DNA of 43,255 nt from JAFMIT01 sp044341215 (GCA_044341215.1 JBIISC010000007.1:1-43255), one strand, 5' to 3'. Positions 31,647 to 39,057 are shown, counted from the stretch's first letter. The notes: generated by a model not told the origin, from the letters alone. Made by a program: numbers and translations.

Positions 31647-33149
31647 GTGTTTGATCAACTATCAGCGAGACTAACCGCTGCGGTCAAGGGCTTTCGGGGT
31701 AAGGGAAGAATCACTGAAGCAGATGTTGATGCGGTTGTAAAAGAAATTCGGACTGCCTTACTAGATGCCGACGTCGCACTGTCAGTAGTCAAAACCTTCA
31801 CCGAACGAATTCGTGAAAAAGCAATCGGGCTTGAACTTTCTAATTCGCTCAATCCAAGTCAAGAAGTAATAAAAGTTATTCACCAAGAATTAGTTCAGAT
31901 CTTGGGTGGAGACTTAGAAACCGAAGGTGGCGCTCGTCGACTTCGATTCGCCAAGAAGCCACCGACAGTAATCATGCTCGTAGGTCTGCAAGGTGCTGGT
32001 AAAACAACACTTGCAGGCAAATTAGCCAAATACTTAAAGTCTCAATCCCAAACTCCGATCTTGGTAGCCGCCGATTTACAACGCCCTAACGCAGTGGATC
32101 AACTAAAAGTTGTGGGCGAACGGGCTGGTGTTCCCGTGTTCGCCCCAGAGCCTGGCAATGGAGTTGGCGATCCGGTTAAGGTTGCAAAAGCTGCAATCGA
32201 ATTCGCAAAACAAAAACAACACAGCATGGTGATTGTTGATACTGCTGGCCGACTTGCCATAGATGAAGACTTAATGAATCAAGCGCGCGGCATTCGAGAT
32301 GCAGTCAATCCAGATGAAATCTTGTTTGTAATAGACGCGATGATTGGACAAGATGCGGTTGCAACTGCCCAAGCTTTTGACGCGGGCGTTGGTTTTGACG
32401 CAGTTGTGCTCACCAAACTTGATGGCGATGCTCGAGGTGGTGCAGCTCTATCAATCAGAGAAGTCACCGGTAAGCCAATTATGTTCGCAAGTGTTGGCGA
32501 GAAACTAGAAGATTTCGAACCTTTCTATCCAGAACGTATGGCTAACCGAATTCTTGATCTTGGTGACATGCTGACTTTGATTGAGCAAGCCAACAAAGTT
32601 GTTGACAAAGAACAGCAAGAAAAATTTGCCAACAAAATTGCGTCAGGAGAATCTTTCACGCTTGAAGATTTCCTAGATCAAATGATGGCATTGAAAAATA
32701 TGGGACCACTTGGCAAAGTGCTCGGCATGTTGCCAGGTAGCGGTCAAATGAAATCACAAATTGAAAACATTGATGAAAAGGAACTTGATAGAACCGCCGC
32801 AATAATCCGTTCTATGACACCTGCAGAACGCACTGATCCGAAAATCTTGAACGCATCTAGACGATTGCGGATTGCTAATGGTTCTGGCACCCGCGTAAAC
32901 GACGTAAATAATTTGGTTGATCGATTTGGCCTGGCTGCAAAAATGTTTAAGCAAGTGGCCAAGGGAGGCGTGCCAAATGTTCCGGGTGTGCCCCTTCCGC
33001 CTGGTGTGGATGGTGGCAAGAAGTTAAAACAACAGCAACCTCCGAATAAGAAGAAGAGTAAAAGCGGAAACCCTGCAAAGCGGGCGGCCGAAGAATCGGG
33101 TGAGTCTTTGCGGCTACCTGGTCAGTTCAAAGGTCTGCTAGATAAGTAA
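31647..33149 (+). CDS. ffh: Signal recognition particle protein Ffh
   Basis: The 500-aa SRP54 GTPase binds signal peptides of nascent chains and 4.5S RNA. An N domain (~1-85) precedes G1 GLQGAGKTTLAGKLAKYL (~112-129), AADLQRPNAVDQL, DTAGRLAIDE, TKLDGDARGG and ASVGEKLEDFEPF. A methionine-rich M domain (~300-435, LEDFLDQMMALKNMGPLGKV) follows, then a Pro/Lys-rich tail. GTG 31647 has SD CGGAGG (31637-31642). Placement after glnD and downstream of smc-ftsY repeats the usual actinobacterial order. Confidence 0.97.
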   Translation: MFDQLSARLTAAVKGFRGKGRITEADVDAVVKEIRTALLDADVALSVVKTFTERIREKAIGLELSNSLNPSQEVIKVIHQELVQILGGDLETEGGARRLRFAKKPPTVIMLVGLQGAGKTTLAGKLAKYLKSQSQTPILVAADLQRPNAVDQLKVVGERAGVPVFAPEPGNGVGDPVKVAKAAIEFAKQKQHSMVIVDTAGRLAIDEDLMNQARGIRDAVNPDEILFVIDAMIGQDAVATAQAFDAGVGFDAVVLTKLDGDARGGAALSIREVTGKPIMFASVGEKLEDFEPFYPERMANRILDLGDMLTLIEQANKVVDKEQQEKFANKIASGESFTLEDFLDQMMALKNMGPLGKVLGMLPGSGQMKSQIENIDEKELDRTAAIIRSMTPAERTDPKILNASRRLRIANGSGTRVNDVNNLVDRFGLAAKMFKQVAKGGVPNVPGVPLPPGVDGGKKLKQQQPPNKKKSKSGNPAKRAAEESGESLRLPGQFKGLLDK

Positions 33150-33244
33150 GCAGAGTTTGAACAAGGTTGAGAACAATCACACGGGTAACTGTCCAAGATG
33201 CGGACTTATCGAACTCTCCCTGAGTGAGTCTTGGCTATGAGAAT

Positions 33245-33250
33245 TAACTT
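33245..33250 (+). promoter_or_regulatory. -10 box of thrC (leaderless)
   Basis: TAACTT ends 7 nt before ATG 33257, which has no SD (the sequence between is TTGCCA). This would start transcription at the ATG. No good -35 is visible. The rest of the 107-bp gap after ffh shows no clear terminator or riboswitch. Confidence 0.45.
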
Positions 33251-33256
33251 TTGCCA

Positions 33257-34531
33257 ATGAGTTCAACTCCCGCCATCACTGCAGAATCTTTCGGCCCAGC
33301 CACAGCATTGCGGTGCCGTGAATGTGGCACCGATTACGCGCTTGGAGCCGCATACTCGTGCATTGAATGTTTTGGCCCATTAGAAGTTGCTTATAACTTC
33401 GGCAAAGTTACTCGCGAACAAATCGAAGCTGGTCCGCAAAATATGTGGCGATACGCCCCGCTATTGCCAGTAGCGAAATATGTGGCAGATGAACCAAACC
33501 TAAACCCAGGCCTTACAAAACTTATTAAAGCCGACAATCTTGCAAAAGCACTTGGGATGACGGGCACACTTTGGGTTAAAGATGATTCTGGAAATCCAAC
33601 TCACTCATTTAAAGATCGCGTTGTTGCTGTGGCTCAACACGCTGCTCGTCGTCTTGGCTTGACCACACTTGCCTGCGCTTCAACGGGAAACTTAGCAAAT
33701 GCAGTTGCGGCTGCGGCTGCTCGCGCCGGCCAAAAGTCAGTCGTACTAATTCCTTCAAACCTAGAAGCAGGTAAGACAATTACCACTGCGACTTACGGCG
33801 GCACGCTACTTGCAATTGAAGGAAACTACGATGATGTGAATCGTTTGTGTTCTGAACTGATTGGCGAATCCATTTCCCAAAGTTGGGGATTCGTAAATGT
33901 GAATTTGCGTCCATATTACGCAGAAGGATCAAAGTCATTAGGTTTTGAAATTGCGGAACAACTTGGCTGGCGTTTGCCACAACAAGTTGTAATTCCAGTT
34001 GCTTCTGGTTCGCTGCTTACCAAAGTTGATAAAGCTTGGAAAGAATTAATAAGTCTTGATTTAGTTGAGGCAAGTGAGTACTCAGTTTTCGGTGCACAAG
34101 CAACCGGCTGTAATCCAGTTGCTGAAGCATTTCGTCAAGGTCACGAAGTAGTGCGCCCTGTTAAACCAAATACGATTGCTAAATCTTTGGCAATTGGCAA
34201 TCCAGCTGATGGGCCTTATGCATTGGATGCAGCTCGACGAACCCACGGTGCGATTGATGACGTGAGTGATGCAGATGTAGTTGATGGAATTCGACTGCTT
34301 GCCGAGACTGAAGGCATTTTTGCTGAGACAGCCGGCGGGGTAACAGTCTCTGTTTTACGTAAGTTGCTTGCAACTGGCCAAATCGACCCAAGCAAGGAAA
34401 CTGTATTGATTAACACCGGTGACGGCCTAAAGACTCTAGATGCAGTCGCCGATGTAGTCGGCCCTTCTGCGACGGTAAAGCCTGCGTTAGAGTCTGCAGT
34501 TGCTGCACTTAATGAAATCGCAAGGAGATAA
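33257..34531 (+). CDS. thrC: Threonine synthase
   Basis: The 424-aa fold-type II PLP enzyme converts O-phosphohomoserine to threonine. An N-terminal zinc ribbon (Cys20, Cys23, Cys35, Cys38; ALRCRECG...SCIECFGPLE) is followed by the PLP lysine Lys119 in NPTHSFKDR. ASTGNLANAVAAAAARAG and a C-terminal glycine-rich TAGGVTVSVLRKL complete the fold. I use ATG 33257; a TTG two codons upstream is less likely because the -10 box places the transcript start at ATG. A sulfur-carrier domain gene follows after 2 nt; a thrC-MoaD/ThiS neighbour pair is known in other actinobacteria. Confidence 0.95.
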   Translation: MSSTPAITAESFGPATALRCRECGTDYALGAAYSCIECFGPLEVAYNFGKVTREQIEAGPQNMWRYAPLLPVAKYVADEPNLNPGLTKLIKADNLAKALGMTGTLWVKDDSGNPTHSFKDRVVAVAQHAARRLGLTTLACASTGNLANAVAAAAARAGQKSVVLIPSNLEAGKTITTATYGGTLLAIEGNYDDVNRLCSELIGESISQSWGFVNVNLRPYYAEGSKSLGFEIAEQLGWRLPQQVVIPVASGSLLTKVDKAWKELISLDLVEASEYSVFGAQATGCNPVAEAFRQGHEVVRPVKPNTIAKSLAIGNPADGPYALDAARRTHGAIDDVSDADVVDGIRLLAETEGIFAETAGGVTVSVLRKLLATGQIDPSKETVLINTGDGLKTLDAVADVVGPSATVKPALESAVAALNEIARR

Positions 34532-34533
34532 TC

Positions 34534-35757
34534 ATGAGCGTCACGGTTCGAATTCCAACTATTTTGCGCACTTACACCGATGGGGCTTCAAGTGTTGAAG
34601 TAGACCCAACAGGATCACAAACCCTCCAAGATGTTTTCAATGCCCTTGAGGTGAATGCACCTGGAATATCTGGCCGCATAGTCGAAGAAAATGGGGCACT
34701 TCGCAGATTTGTAAATGTCTACATCGGTGATGATGATGTTCGATTCCTCGAAGGTCTTGATACTGTCGTTGGTGCTGGCTCTGTGGTTTCTGTGATTCCA
34801 GCAGTTGCAGGCGGTTCGGGTGAAGGAAATTTCCTAGATGGAATTCGTTCCTTATTTGGTCGAAGCGAAACTGTTGATACACAAACCACAATTGCCAAGA
34901 AATACGAAGTTGAAGCCGAACCTGATTTTGACTTTAGTGCAATATTGGTTTCTCAGACTGAAAAAGATTCACAAGATTCACCAGCTATCTTGCATAAGCG
35001 TGCGAAGCACACCGTTGCCGTACTTTCTGGAAAAGGTGGCGTCGGCAAAACCACCACACTTCTTGGACTCGCTGGTGCTGCTGCAAGTCAAGGACAAAAA
35101 GTTCTGTTAATTGATTTAGATCCGCAAGGCTCACTTTCAATTTGCGCTTTGGACAACGAGAAAGTTCCAACGTCTCTTGAAGCTTTCTTTGGCACTCCAC
35201 TTGCAAATTTGGCACTACCGGCAGCTTGGAAGCAATGGAAGAAACAAATTTTTATTGTTCCTGCTAATCGCGCACTTTTGGAAGTTGATGGCAACGTAAG
35301 TCCACGCAACCATGACTCGGCACTTTCGGCAAATCTGGGTGATATTTCAGGTTACGACCTTGTGTTAATTGATGCGCCTGCCAACTTAGGTGCACTAACA
35401 GCTGAAGCTGTTGCCCTCGCATCCCACGTAATTGTGGTTGCAGAGCCATCACTTTTCTCACTGCGCAGTGCAAGCGATGCAGTTGATTTTGCTCTAGCAA
35501 CAAAGAAGGGTCGACGCGGCTGGGGACGAAAAGTCTTTGTTAGCATCAACAAAGTTGATCAAACCGAAGAGTCAGTTTTCCGGATTAAGGAAATCAAAAA
35601 ATTGTTTCCAAATCTCGTACTTTCATCATTTATCAATCACTCTAGTGCGATTGCAGAATCAAATGGCAACGGATTGCCAGTACAAGCAGTTATTGGCGCA
35701 AGAGCACAACGCTCAGCTGATGAGTATGAAGAACTACTATTTGAATTAACTCAATAA
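34534..35757 (+). CDS. Fusion of MoaD/ThiS-type sulfur carrier with ParA-type ATPase
   Basis: One uninterrupted 407-aa ORF. Residues 1-~94 are a ubiquitin-like beta-grasp sulfur carrier: VTVRIPTILRTYTDG start, LQDVFNALEVNAPGIS, RFVNVYIGDDDVRFLEGLDT and VVSVIPAVAGG, where the Gly93-Gly94 pair equals the normal C-terminal activated diglycine. A polar linker (~95-157) leads to a ParA/MinD-type ATPase: Walker A KGGVGKTT (signature Lys167, P-loop Lys172), LIDLDPQGSLS, LVLIDAPANLGALTAEA, and a C-terminal SSAIAESNGNGLPVQAV. The diglycine is internal, so sulfur-carrier use would need cleavage, or the domain has another role. It starts 2 nt after thrC with SD AAGGAG. Codon use resembles its neighbours. 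Domain calls are confident; function is unknown. Confidence 0.85.
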   Translation: MSVTVRIPTILRTYTDGASSVEVDPTGSQTLQDVFNALEVNAPGISGRIVEENGALRRFVNVYIGDDDVRFLEGLDTVVGAGSVVSVIPAVAGGSGEGNFLDGIRSLFGRSETVDTQTTIAKKYEVEAEPDFDFSAILVSQTEKDSQDSPAILHKRAKHTVAVLSGKGGVGKTTTLLGLAGAAASQGQKVLLIDLDPQGSLSICALDNEKVPTSLEAFFGTPLANLALPAAWKQWKKQIFIVPANRALLEVDGNVSPRNHDSALSANLGDISGYDLVLIDAPANLGALTAEAVALASHVIVVAEPSLFSLRSASDAVDFALATKKGRRGWGRKVFVSINKVDQTEESVFRIKEIKKLFPNLVLSSFINHSSAIAESNGNGLPVQAVIGARAQRSADEYEELLFELTQ

Positions 35758-36329
35758 TCAAGTTCTAAAGAGCCGTCGACTACAAAGTCGGCGGCTTTTT
35801 TAGTTTGATCTAGATTGAAATGTGCTGACTCCATTTTTTGCCAGCTCTGCATTTCATTTACGATTCCTAGACCGTCTCTTGAGAGCACGCGTTCTAATCC
35901 AAGTTCGGCAGACACCTCAACGAAGACTGTTAGATCTGCAAACTTACGAACCTCGCTGCCTGCAGCCCCAACCCCTTCAATTACTAAGGTCTTTTGTATT
36001 TCTAGGTGATCTTTGTGGTCGAAGGCGTGTTTCCACCAGTTAAATACGTCGTAAACGGCCGGTTCCTTCTTCAAATGCGGTTCAATGATTTGACTAGTAA
36101 TTCTTGAATACAATTCTGAATTTAGTGGTGTAACCCAACCGTCGTAAAGATCGTCCATATGAACTACATTTACAGATTCAAATTTTGAGCTAATAATCCC
36201 AGCCAGCGTGGTTTTCCCAGACCCAGCAGGCCCATCTATGCAAACAACTGATTGCGCGTAATTGTTTTGCAATTTAGCAATTGCTTCGATTATCTCAACG
36301 AATTTGCTCGACTGAGCCATGAGCGCCAT
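35751..36329 (-). CDS. P-loop kinase of the uridine-kinase-like group, candidate thiamine kinase
   Basis: The 192-aa P-loop kinase carries CIDGPAGSGKTTLAG (Walker A), NVVHMDDLYDGW (substrate/acid motif typical of uridine kinase, nicotinamide riboside kinase and relatives), TLVIEGVGAAGSEV and a lid region with SRDGLG. The gene overlaps the PnuT-like transporter by about 40 nt on the same mRNA, which starts with a TPP riboswitch. Because PnuC-type carriers depend on a kinase to trap their vitamin, I infer phosphorylation of thiamine to TMP. This is not shown by sequence alone; it could use another nucleoside-like substrate. ATG 36320 is an alternative start. The stop overlaps the convergent fusion gene by 7 nt. 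Confidence 0.75.
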   Translation of the reverse strand: MALMAQSSKFVEIIEAIAKLQNNYAQSVVCIDGPAGSGKTTLAGIISSKFESVNVVHMDDLYDGWVTPLNSELYSRITSQIIEPHLKKEPAVYDVFNWWKHAFDHKDHLEIQKTLVIEGVGAAGSEVRKFADLTVFVEVSAELGLERVLSRDGLGIVNEMQSWQKMESAHFNLDQTKKAADFVVDGSLELDY

Positions 36330-36931
36330 CCAATCACCGCTATTGCTACAAAGATCATATAAAGGATTGAAGTGAAGTAGTACTCAAGTTTCAGGTATTC
36401 GATTGCAGCAACTAGGTCTACAACAATCCAAAGAATCCAGGCTTCAAACTTTTGGTAAACCATCAAGACTTGCGCAATGACGCTACCTGCAAGCAAGAAA
36501 GTGTCACTAACGACCAAAGCCCAGTTGCCGAAATACACCTGAGATTCTTGAGTGTATCCAAAAAGTGGAATGAAGATGGCCCAAAGAATTAGCAAAGCAA
36601 TTAACCAAAGTAATTTGTCATTGCGATTAAGTTTTGCAGGGATAGCACCCTTGGGACCCCATTCAAACCAGCCCATCACCCCAGCTGCGATGAAGACCAC
36701 TTGGAGTGAAGCACTTGCAAGCAATCCCCACTGGTAGAACAAGATCAAATAAATAACACTGCTAGATCCCCACCATGGCCAAGTAATCTGTTTGCCAGTC
36801 ACGCCAAGTGCAACTCCAACAATTGAAGTGGCAACGCCAACGAATTCAAGCCAGGAGAGTGAGTAGCCAAGGACGTTGACCATTTCATTGGCAAGAAAAG
36901 AGGGAAGTTCAATAGCGCTGATTGTGAACAT
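36290..36931 (-). CDS. pnuT: PnuC-family vitamin transporter, probably PnuT (thiamine)
   Basis: The 213-aa integral membrane protein has about seven TM helices. PnuC-family traits are WFEWGPKG, QVLMVYQKFEAWILWIVVDLV (split: QVLMVYQKFEAW, ILWIVVDLV) and the C-terminal IGWRSWLSRA. The family moves nicotinamide riboside (PnuC), thiamine (PnuT) or riboflavin (PnuX) by facilitated diffusion. A TPP riboswitch in its leader points to thiamine. ATG 36931 has SD AGGA just behind the aptamer, so translation could be controlled by the riboswitch. A kinase gene overlaps its 3' end. Confidence 0.87.
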   Translation of the reverse strand: MFTISAIELPSFLANEMVNVLGYSLSWLEFVGVATSIVGVALGVTGKQITWPWWGSSSVIYLILFYQWGLLASASLQVVFIAAGVMGWFEWGPKGAIPAKLNRNDKLLWLIALLILWAIFIPLFGYTQESQVYFGNWALVVSDTFLLAGSVIAQVLMVYQKFEAWILWIVVDLVAAIEYLKLEYYFTSILYMIFVAIAVIGWRSWLSRANSLR

Positions 36932-36938
36932 GTTCCTG

Positions 36939-37023
36939 CTTCCACGTCGGCATTATCCGACTGGTTTGACGGTCGGTGTTCAGATTCTCTGACACCCTCT
37001 CAGCCCTTGCGGACTCCCGTGGT
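36939..37023 (-). promoter_or_regulatory. TPP (THI-box) riboswitch controlling pnuT and the kinase gene
   Basis: Read on the minus strand, the leader contains ACCACGGGAGTCC, a GCAA-capped stem, and the invariant GGGCTGAGAGGG. A variable hairpin GGTGT...ACACC and CCGTCAAACC follow, then GTCGGATAATGCCGACGTGG. These match the two conserved halves of the TPP aptamer (CUGAGA; GGnUAAUGCCnnCGU). P2 can form from CACGG with CCGT, and P4 from GTCGG with CCGAC. The 3' end is 8 nt from the start codon, and the SD AGGA is adjacent, so translational control is likely. No terminator hairpin is seen between aptamer and gene. Confidence 0.93.
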
Positions 37024-37032
37024 ACGTGCCGA

Positions 37033-37038
37033 ATAATA
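37033..37038. promoter_or_regulatory. -10 box of the riboswitch transcript
   Basis: On the minus strand TATTAT (37038-37033) would start transcription near 37026, just before the aptamer. No convincing -35 is visible. On the plus strand the same AT-rich patch (TAATAG) may serve the short-chain dehydrogenase gene, so the two divergent promoters overlap. Confidence 0.45.
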
Positions 37039-37063
37039 GCCCTACTTCTGCGAAAGGTGCCCG

Positions 37064-37822
37064 ATGACTAAAAAACGAACCGTGTTGATTTCTGGTGCGG
37101 GATCTGAGTCTGGAATTGGTTTCGCAGCTGCCCGAAAATTCACCGAACTCAATTATCAGGTTTTTATCACTGGTGCATCTGCTCGCATAGTTGATCGGGC
37201 AAAGGAAATAAGTGCCACAGCTTTTGTTGCTAATTTAACAGACACAAATCAAGTCTCACAATTGATTGAAAATGTGATTCAAACATTTGGCGAACTAGAT
37301 GTTTTAGTGAATAACGCTGGAATGACAAGTCTTAATTCACCTATGGATGAAAGCGAATCAAAAAGTGTTTTCGATGTGGATTATGAAAAATGGCAATTTG
37401 AAATTATCCGAAATCTTGACACTGCATTTCTTTTAACGAAAGCAGCTTTGCCACTCTTGCGAAAATCAGGGACTGGCCGCATCATCAACGTAAGTAGCGT
37501 GACGGGGCCAGTCATGGCTATGAAGGGTGATGCTGCTTATGCCGCGGCAAAAGCAGGCTTGGTTGGGCTCACGAGATCTCTAGCTCTTGATGAGGCAAAG
37601 TTCGCCATCACCGCCAATGCGGTTTCCCCAGGCTGGATCTCGACCGGTTCCCAGACCAAGGATGAATCAGCCCAAGGGCAGCGCACACCGCTTGGCCGCA
37701 GCGGAACAGCCCAAGAAGTGGCAACCACTATTTGCTGGCTAGCAGACGCTCAAAATGGCTATCTGACAGGGCAAAACATCGTGGTTGATGGTGGGAACTC
37801 CATAGCGGAGGAGCGCCTCTAG
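37064..37822 (+). CDS. Short-chain dehydrogenase/reductase (FabG-like)
   Basis: The 252-aa NAD(P)-dependent Rossmann oxidoreductase contains ISGAGSESGIGFAAARKF (cofactor TGxxxGxG variant, ~9-26), LVNNAGMTSL and a catalytic Ser in VSSVTGP. YAAAKAGL holds the catalytic Tyr-x3-Lys, and VSPGWIST and LTGQNIVVDGG (C-terminal) follow. The fold is typical of 3-oxoacyl-ACP reductase or sugar/alcohol dehydrogenases; substrate is unknown. Insertion MDESESKSVFDVDYEKW replaces the shorter loop usual in FabG. ATG 37064 has SD AAAGGTG (37054-37060). It is divergent from the thiamine transporter gene and is otherwise alone. Confidence 0.87.
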   Translation: MTKKRTVLISGAGSESGIGFAAARKFTELNYQVFITGASARIVDRAKEISATAFVANLTDTNQVSQLIENVIQTFGELDVLVNNAGMTSLNSPMDESESKSVFDVDYEKWQFEIIRNLDTAFLLTKAALPLLRKSGTGRIINVSSVTGPVMAMKGDAAYAAAKAGLVGLTRSLALDEAKFAITANAVSPGWISTGSQTKDESAQGQRTPLGRSGTAQEVATTICWLADAQNGYLTGQNIVVDGGNSIAEERL

Positions 37823-37880
37823 GGGTGTGAGCCGAATTACACAACCATTTGGTTTCTTTAATTTGCATTTCCCCAAAATC

Positions 37881-37899
37881 CAAGGTTAGGCTTACCTAA
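37881..37899 (+). promoter_or_regulatory. IdeR/DtxR iron box
   Basis: The 19-bp site reads CAAGGTTAGGCTTACCTAA, matching TWAGGTTAGSCTWACCTWA at 18 of 19 positions. It is 91 nt upstream of the FTR1 iron permease start and presumably covers its promoter, so iron-loaded IdeR/DtxR would repress uptake. Confidence 0.85.
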
Positions 37900-37985
37900 G
37901 TTCATAAAGGATGGAAGTTCGCAAAGAACACAAGTTCACAAAGGACAGAAAGTCATTTAAGAACACAAGTTCACCCAAGGAGCAG
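37898..37985 (+). repeat. 17-bp tandem repeat in the efeU 5' leader, with SD-like motifs
   Basis: Five imperfect copies of about AAGTTCACAAAGGACAC start at 37898, 37915, 37932, 37950 and 37967 (steps 17, 17, 18, 17). They begin inside the iron box and end at the true SD: the last copy contains AAGGAG, which serves GTG 37990. Several copies carry AAAGGA or AAAGAA, weaker SD-like versions. Confidence 0.82.
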
Positions 37986-37989
37986 GTAA

Positions 37990-38829
37990 GTGGTCTCGAG
38001 TTTGTTAGTCGGCCTTCGTGAAGGTCTTGAAGCATCTTTGATCGTTGCGATTTTAATCGCCTACTTAGTCAAGCGTGACCTTCGCTCCTACATTCCACGC
38101 GTTTGGGCTGGAACTTTTGCAGCAATCTTGATTTCGATTGCAGCCGCTTCAATTCTTTACGCGACTAGTAATGAACTTCCAGAACTCCAAGCCGAGATTT
38201 TCGCTGGCGTAACCAGCATTGTTGCAGCTGGGTTAATCACTTGGCTGACTTTTTGGATGGCAACACATGCTCGAGCAATGCGACAAGAACTTCATAGCAA
38301 AATGGATGCTGCACTAACTGGTAGTTCATACGCACTAGCTGGCGTTGCTTTCTTCGCAGTAATTCGTGAGGGCTTAGAGACTGCCATTTTCATGTTTCCA
38401 AATAGCAAAGTTGCAGGCTCAGCCTTGCAGTCCTTTATTGGTTTAGCAATTGGTTTAGTTATTTCCGTTGCATTTGGATATGGAATTTATAAAGGTGTAG
38501 TAAAACTCAATATCGGCAAAGTTTTTGCTGTAGTTGGTGCAATGTTGATTGTTGTAGCTGCCGGAGTCCTAACATATGGAATTCATGAGTTACAAGATGC
38601 TGGCGTAATTGGCTTTGGTCTTGACACAGCGATTGACACAACTTCGGTAATCGCAAGCGATGGCATAGTCGGATCATTGCTAAAAGGATTCCTGGCCTAC
38701 CGCGGAATGGCGAGCACACTAGAAGTTTTGGTATGGGTTACTTTCATCGCAGTTGTTGGCAGTTTGTATTTGTCCAAACTTCGCTCAGACACTGTTGCCC
38801 CTGAAACAAAAGTGGCTGCACACAAATAG
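37990..38829 (+). CDS. efeU: FTR1-family high-affinity iron permease (EfeU-like)
   Basis: The 279-aa membrane protein has about seven TM helices and two REGLE iron-binding motifs, REGLEASLI (residues 10-18) and REGLETAIF (126-134), the mark of the FTR1/EfeU family. The GTG start fits the short N-terminus before the first REGLE motif and has SD AAGGAG. An IdeR/DtxR box lies upstream. The usual partners EfeO (periplasmic) and EfeB (peroxidase) are not adjacent, so it either works alone or with distant partners. Confidence 0.93.
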   Translation: MVSSLLVGLREGLEASLIVAILIAYLVKRDLRSYIPRVWAGTFAAILISIAAASILYATSNELPELQAEIFAGVTSIVAAGLITWLTFWMATHARAMRQELHSKMDAALTGSSYALAGVAFFAVIREGLETAIFMFPNSKVAGSALQSFIGLAIGLVISVAFGYGIYKGVVKLNIGKVFAVVGAMLIVVAAGVLTYGIHELQDAGVIGFGLDTAIDTTSVIASDGIVGSLLKGFLAYRGMASTLEVLVWVTFIAVVGSLYLSKLRSDTVAPETKVAAHK

Positions 38830-39057
38830 ATTTGCTCCACGAACCACGTAACTGCAATCGTCAGATCATTTATGTTGGACGAAGTTGAGACTGCTCTTCA
38901 AGCTTGTTGGTTTATGCGTGGACGCTGAAACTGAAACGACAGGCGTGGACACAATTTTGCACGCGGAATCTGCATACGACTTCACGGGTGTTGCAGGAGC
39001 AGGTCACCTCGGCCGCCACTAGGCTTCCTAGCAGACAAGTTTTTGAGGGGTAAAACA
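38830..39057. other. 228-bp intergenic region without a recognised gene
   Basis: No terminator with a T tract, tRNA or known riboswitch is evident. An 18-codon ORF (ATG 38874 region) is too short to support. GCGTGGAC occurs twice (about 38915 and 38943), and a small hairpin CTAGG/CCTAG (39019-39023/39027-39031) lies before the SD GAGGGG of the next gene. Confidence 0.5.

Noticed and set aside
33150..33256. Riboswitch or attenuator ahead of thrC
   Set aside because: No stable paired elements, Thr/Ile-rich leader ORF or terminator could be drawn, and the likely transcript starts at the ATG.
36290..36931. First reading of the PnuC-family protein as a nicotinamide riboside transporter with an NR kinase
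   Set aside because: The TPP aptamer in its leader makes thiamine a better fit, though direct proof of substrate is lacking.
38872..38928. 18-codon ORF in the gap after efeU
   Set aside because: No SD at proper spacing, no known peptide, and such short frames occur by chance.
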